64,000 nt of DNA from Carnobacterium_A antarcticum. Its GTDB lineage: Bacteria; Bacillota; Bacilli; Lactobacillales; Carnobacteriaceae. The notes beneath the pieces were generated by a model. That model worked only from the letters and a program-made list of their open reading frames with translations, ran no database searches and was not told the DNA's origin. Location: the NCBI RefSeq assembly GCF_042658365.1, contig NZ_JBHSQC010000006.1. The stretch is one strand, 5' to 3'. Of the stretch, positions 61,003-64,000 are shown piece after piece. Both the position numbers and the translations under genes were made by a program. Numbering within the stretch: the first letter of the stretch is position 1; each line of letters opens with the position of its first letter.

Positions 61003-61053
61003 ATTATAACTTTTTTTTGATTTAAAAGCAAGAAAAAAGCGAACAAACATTCG
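61003..61053 (-). promoter_or_regulatory. recA promoter and LexA-like box
   Basis: TTGCTT (61026-61031) and TATAAT (61003-61008) are 17 bp apart. CGAACAAACATTCG (plus strand, 61040-61053) fits 11 of 13 LexA-box positions and lies 8 bp upstream of the -35, inside the cinA terminator. Confidence 0.75.
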
Positions 61054-61060
61054 GTTTGTT
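61033..61060 (-). terminator. Terminator after cinA, overlapping the recA control region
   Basis: AACAAAC, loop CGAAT and GTTTGTT are followed by CGCTTTTTT on the minus strand, 16 bp after the cinA stop. Confidence 0.75.
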
Positions 61061-61075
61061 TTTCCAACAGGTTTT

Positions 61076-62350
61076 TTAATCTTTTAGATAAGTTTTTCCC
61101 TCAATAGGTTTCCCTAACAATTCTCGTCGGATCATATCCAGAGCCGATAAGACTGCTTGTTCGCGATTGCTGTTGCGCCCTTTTCCAAAATGGAAGCATT
61201 TAGCATAAGAAACGGTATCTTTAAAAGCATAGCCAATCCAAACCGTTCCTGATTTTTGTCCTTCTAATTCTGCAGGACCTGCAACACCGGTAAAGGAGAC
61301 ACCGATATCTGTTCCAAATTGATTCTTAACACATTGTGCCATTTCAATGGCGCAGTGTGCACTGACTACCCCATATTGTTCAATGGTCTCTTTTGATACA
61401 CCGAGGATGTCTTCTTTTATACGATTGCTATATGTCACTACTCCCCCTTCAAAGTATTCAGAAACGCCAGCCGTCGTTGTCAACATACTTTGAAAAGCTC
61501 CACCTGTCAGGCTCTCTGCAGCTGTTAGAGTCAATTGTTGTTTTTTGATCAGCTCACCAACTACTTCGACCAAGCGCGTCTCTTCCCCATACCCATATAA
61601 ATAGTCTCCTACACGGTCTTGGATCTTTCCCTCTAAGTCATCCAATAGTTTTTGACAATCCGTCTCAGTCCTTCCATTGGCCGTCAAACGCACGCTCACT
61701 TCATTGACTCCCGCATAAGAAGCGAGTGTGGGATTGGTTTGGGTTTCGATCAAATCATCTAATAAAGTAACTAAACGCGATTCTCCGATACCAAAAAAAC
61801 GCATTACTCTTGACATTAAAACATCTTCTTTATCAGCATAACTTAGCAGTATTGGTTTTGCTTCTTGAACAAACATGGCTTTCAATTCATGCGGGGGACC
61901 AGGAAATAGTAAATAAGTCTGCTCATTGTGCTTGATAAACATCCCAGCAGCTAAACCATTCGGATTTTTCAAAACCATTGCACCTTCTATTACCAGTGCT
62001 TGCATCCGGTTGTTTTCCGTCATTGTCCGATTCATTTTTTTATGATAATCAGTGATGTTAGCCATAGTCTCTGAATCCAAAACCAACTCTTTGTTTAAAT
62101 GTTCTGCCAGCACTTGCTTAGTCAAATCATCTTTAGTAGGACCTAAGCCACCCGTTAAAATTAGCAAATCGCTTCTTTGTTCTGCTATTTTGATCACTTC
62201 TTTTAATCGGGTCGGATTATCTCCTACAACAACTTGGTGGTACACATCAATTCCTAACGTTGCGAGTTGTTGCGATAAAAAAGCAGCATTCGTATTGACG
62301 ATCTGTCCCAATAATAATTCCGTTCCAACAGCAATAATTTCAGCGTTCAT
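61076..62350 (-). CDS. cinA: CinA-family competence/damage-inducible protein
   Basis: The product has 424 residues. An N-terminal MoCF-biosynthesis-like domain (~1-170, AVGTELLLGQIVNTNAAFLSQQLA, LTGGLGPTKDDLTKQ) is followed by a linker and a C-terminal CinA amidase domain (~260-415, LTAAESLTGGAFQSMLTTTAGVSEYFEGGVVTYSN, GVSFTGVAGPAE). Family members act in NAD recycling (NMN deamidase and/or ADP-ribose pyrophosphatase). The cinA-recA pairing is classic in competent Firmicutes. GGAGAAAAAAG precedes the ATG. Confidence 0.97.
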   Translation of the reverse strand: MNAEIIAVGTELLLGQIVNTNAAFLSQQLATLGIDVYHQVVVGDNPTRLKEVIKIAEQRSDLLILTGGLGPTKDDLTKQVLAEHLNKELVLDSETMANITDYHKKMNRTMTENNRMQALVIEGAMVLKNPNGLAAGMFIKHNEQTYLLFPGPPHELKAMFVQEAKPILLSYADKEDVLMSRVMRFFGIGESRLVTLLDDLIETQTNPTLASYAGVNEVSVRLTANGRTETDCQKLLDDLEGKIQDRVGDYLYGYGEETRLVEVVGELIKKQQLTLTAAESLTGGAFQSMLTTTAGVSEYFEGGVVTYSNRIKEDILGVSKETIEQYGVVSAHCAIEMAQCVKNQFGTDIGVSFTGVAGPAELEGQKSGTVWIGYAFKDTVSYAKCFHFGKGRNSNREQAVLSALDMIRRELLGKPIEGKTYLKD

Positions 62351-62488
62351 CTTTTTTCTCCTTACTTTAGTATATGCACTATTTATTTATTTTTGTCTTT
62401 TTCCTCGTTCTTTAATGACCTCTGACTCAATAAAGGTGTTCTTAGTCAGATTTTACTTAGTAGTAGTTTAGCATAGGTTAGAGGCAAC

Positions 62489-62527
62489 AAAAAAAGGAAT
62501 GCTTCAATTAACTAAAAACATTCCTTC
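62489..62527 (-). terminator. Terminator after pgsA
   Basis: AAGGAATG and CATTCCTT pair on the minus strand across a 17-nt loop with TTTTT following. Confidence 0.85.
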
Positions 62528-62536
62528 CTATTTTTT

Positions 62537-63118
62537 TTACATAGATCCTTTAAATACTGCACTGTTTTTAATAAAATAATCGATTCCCGAATAAATAGTG
62601 AAAAACAGACAGATGTACAGCATGATGCTAGCCATTGGAATCCCTAAAGCTGCAAATGGTAAATTGTCGATCTGCAACAAAATGATCGCAATCATTTGTG
62701 TTGCCGTTTTTATTTTTCCAGGCCATGCTGCTGCTAACACCGTTCCACCTTGTTCTACTAACAATAAACGTAAACCTGTCACAGCTAGTTCGCGGCAGAC
62801 GATAATAGCTACTACCCATGAAGGAGCAAGTCCTTGTCCAACTAAAACAATCAAAGCTGTCATAACCAACATTTTATCGGCTAAAGGGTCAGCAAACTTT
62901 CCAAAATTAGTTACCAATCCTCTAGAACGGGCAATCTTTCCATCTAACCAATCGGTTAAACTAGCTAAAGCAAAAATAATTGCAGCACTCAGTTGGGTGA
63001 TTTCAATGGTTGAACCCCACACATGCCAAACACCCCAATCCAAAGGAACTAAGGAAATAATAACAAATACAGGTATCATAATAATCCGAACAACCGTAAG
63101 TTTATTAGGTAAATTCAA
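62537..63118 (-). CDS. pgsA: CDP-diacylglycerol--glycerol-3-phosphate 3-phosphatidyltransferase
   Basis: The 193-residue membrane protein has the CDP-alcohol phosphotransferase motif DG(x)2AR(x)8G(x)3D(x)3D within TDWLDGKIARSRGLVTNFGKFADPLADK, plus about five further hydrophobic helices. It makes phosphatidylglycerol phosphate. The start is TTG with AAGGCG upstream; the family N-terminus NLPNKLTVVRI supports it. It lies between rodZ and cinA, the Bacillus ymfM-pgsA-cinA-recA order. Confidence 0.97.
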   Translation of the reverse strand: MNLPNKLTVVRIIMIPVFVIISLVPLDWGVWHVWGSTIEITQLSAAIIFALASLTDWLDGKIARSRGLVTNFGKFADPLADKMLVMTALIVLVGQGLAPSWVVAIIVCRELAVTGLRLLLVEQGGTVLAAAWPGKIKTATQMIAIILLQIDNLPFAALGIPMASIMLYICLFFTIYSGIDYFIKNSAVFKGSM

Positions 63119-63224
63119 AACATCGCCTTCTCTCTATTCTTTTTCTAAGTACGTTAAAATCAAAACAATAAGAATCCTCTCTGATGTATTCCATACATAA
63201 GGGACTCTCATTGTTCAATTTCGT

Positions 63225-64000
63225 TTATTCTGTTTCTTCAAATTGAAACTCAATTTTTTGGGTCACGGCGTTAGCTGCTTCAGGCGCATAATCTACGTTT
63301 TCATCATTTAATTTAACACCCGTTACAGATGCATTCCCCACGACGATGTTAACCGTTTTTGTATCAGCTGGAATAGCAGCATCCAAGACATCGCCATCTG
63401 TCAATAACGCTTGATCGATCATCGTTCCGTCCGCTTCAACACTAACCCAGCTTTCGCCGCCTTCAGCAGATAATGAAACAGTGTTTTCTGCAGTAGTTCC
63501 TGTTACAGAATAGGTTGTTTGAGAACCGGTTGATGACAGGACAGAAACAACCTGTTTCGTTTCTTCTTTTTCTGATTCTGATGTAGCAGAGTCTTCAGTT
63601 GAGGAATCTTTTGCATCGTTCGAATTAGAAACAGCGCTTGAAACGACTACGCTTTCTGAGTTTTTCGTTATCAAACTTTCTTGAGAAGATTGATTGGTTT
63701 TAATAAAAGCGAAATAAATAGCTGCAGCAATAACCACAACGACCAACAGAATAACCAAAGTCGGCAAATAATCTTGAACTTTTCCGAGTAATTCGTTCCC
63801 TGTTTTATTTCCAGAACGTGTTTGGCTGCTGGATACTTTTTCAACATACTCTTCATCGTGTGTATGAGGCACGATATCAGTGTACTCTTCTAATAACTGA
63901 TCCCCATTTAATCCAACTGTATCCGCATATTGTTTGATAAAAGCACGTGCATAAAATTTTCCTGGCATAACATTATAATTGCCCTCTTCAATTGCAATCA
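63225..64000 (-). CDS. rodZ: RodZ-like cytoskeletal protein, 5' end beyond window
   Basis: The open frame continues to the window edge (IAIEEGNYNVMPGKFYARAFIKQYA is readable at the start), so the gene is partial, not initiated at the internal ATG at 63968. It shows the end of the N-terminal helix-turn-helix domain, a transmembrane helix (YLPTLVILLVVVVIAAAIYFAFI), a Ser/Asp-rich linker and a C-terminal DUF4115 beta domain (ESWVSVEADG...). RodZ links MreB to the envelope in cell-shape control; in Bacillus the equivalent is YmfM. It lies upstream of pgsA. Confidence 0.92.
   Translation of the reverse strand, partial: IAIEEGNYNVMPGKFYARAFIKQYADTVGLNGDQLLEEYTDIVPHTHDEEYVEKVSSSQTRSGNKTGNELLGKVQDYLPTLVILLVVVVIAAAIYFAFIKTNQSSQESLITKNSESVVVSSAVSNSNDAKDSSTEDSATSESEKEETKQVVSVLSSTGSQTTYSVTGTTAENTVSLSAEGGESWVSVEADGTMIDQALLTDGDVLDAAIPADTKTVNIVVGNASVTGVKLNDENVDYAPEAANAVTQKIEFQFEETE

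Noticed and set aside
62598..63200. 200-codon plus-strand frame opposite pgsA
   Set aside because: It is the antisense shadow of a hydrophobic gene with clear family motifs; no ribosome-binding site and no recognisable protein.
1..64000. CRISPR arrays, tRNA/rRNA genes, insertion sequences, prophage or defence islands
   Set aside because: No direct-repeat arrays, transposase, integrase, att-like or defence genes were seen; gene content is core throughout.

Overview
The window looks like ordinary chromosome from an AT-rich Gram-positive of the order Lactobacillales. The protein set and gene neighbourhoods (EcsAB-Hit-PrsA, YhaMNO, SftA-YtpR-YtpP-M42 peptidase, AdhE, a Carnobacterium/Enterococcus-type IF-3) point to a Carnobacterium-like organism. 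That placement is from pattern memory, not from a search. I see no rRNA or tRNA genes, no CRISPR array, no transposase and no prophage. Almost every gene is a recognisable core gene and most lie on the minus strand. The unusual material sits between genes, in leaders, small ORFs, hairpins and one candidate structured RNA.

Layout, left to right. 1-4 kb: infC-rpmI-rplT with an L20-type leader, then thrS behind a complete T-box. 4-7 kb: the nrdR-dnaB-dnaI replication-restart group. 7-11 kb: polA-mutM-coaE. 11-19 kb: murC preceded by a candidate 53-codon ORF, then sftA, ytpR, a universal stress protein, ytpP and an M42 aminopeptidase. 19-25.7 kb: a PepSY-like small protein, trmB-ytmP, a 14-TM drug exporter, D-amino-acid transaminase and ecsAB. 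26-28 kb (plus strand): hit, a YtxH-like protein and prsA. 28-33 kb: yhaO-yhaN-yhaM, interrupted by a 139-base run of N. 33-38 kb: a YlbF/YheA-family protein, a class A penicillin-binding protein and, divergently, a CNNM/CBS membrane protein. 38-46 kb: nrnA, ytoI, ytkL, dinB, a DtxR-family regulator and adhE. 46-52 kb: comN, yajC, tgt, queA, ruvB, ruvA. 52-64 kb: msrB, mutL, mutS, ymdB, rny, recA, cinA, pgsA and the 3' part of rodZ.

Functional themes. DNA replication and repair dominate (PolA, MutM, MutS, MutL, RuvAB, RecA, DinB, YhaO/YhaN, DnaB/DnaI, SftA). Four of these (recA, dinB, yhaO, ruvA) have LexA-box-like sequences at their promoters, which suggests a local SOS set. RNA turnover is represented by Rny, YhaM and NrnA, queuosine synthesis by Tgt and QueA, and protein export and envelope by PrsA, EcsAB, YajC, PBP, MurC, RodZ and PgsA. 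Other regulatory sites that can be read directly are a Rex-like box at adhE, a DtxR-type inverted repeat upstream of the DtxR-family gene, and a cre-like sequence in the prsA leader.

The best candidates for something undescribed are: a ~330-nt plus-strand transcription unit between tgt and queA closed by a long inverted repeat; two genes whose Shine-Dalgarno and start codon are separated by a hairpin; the 53-codon ORF in front of murC; and a symmetric palindrome between divergent promoters at 36.0 kb. A dispersed hairpin repeat occurs at 37.8 kb, and a second copy most probably explains the assembly gap at 28.0 kb.
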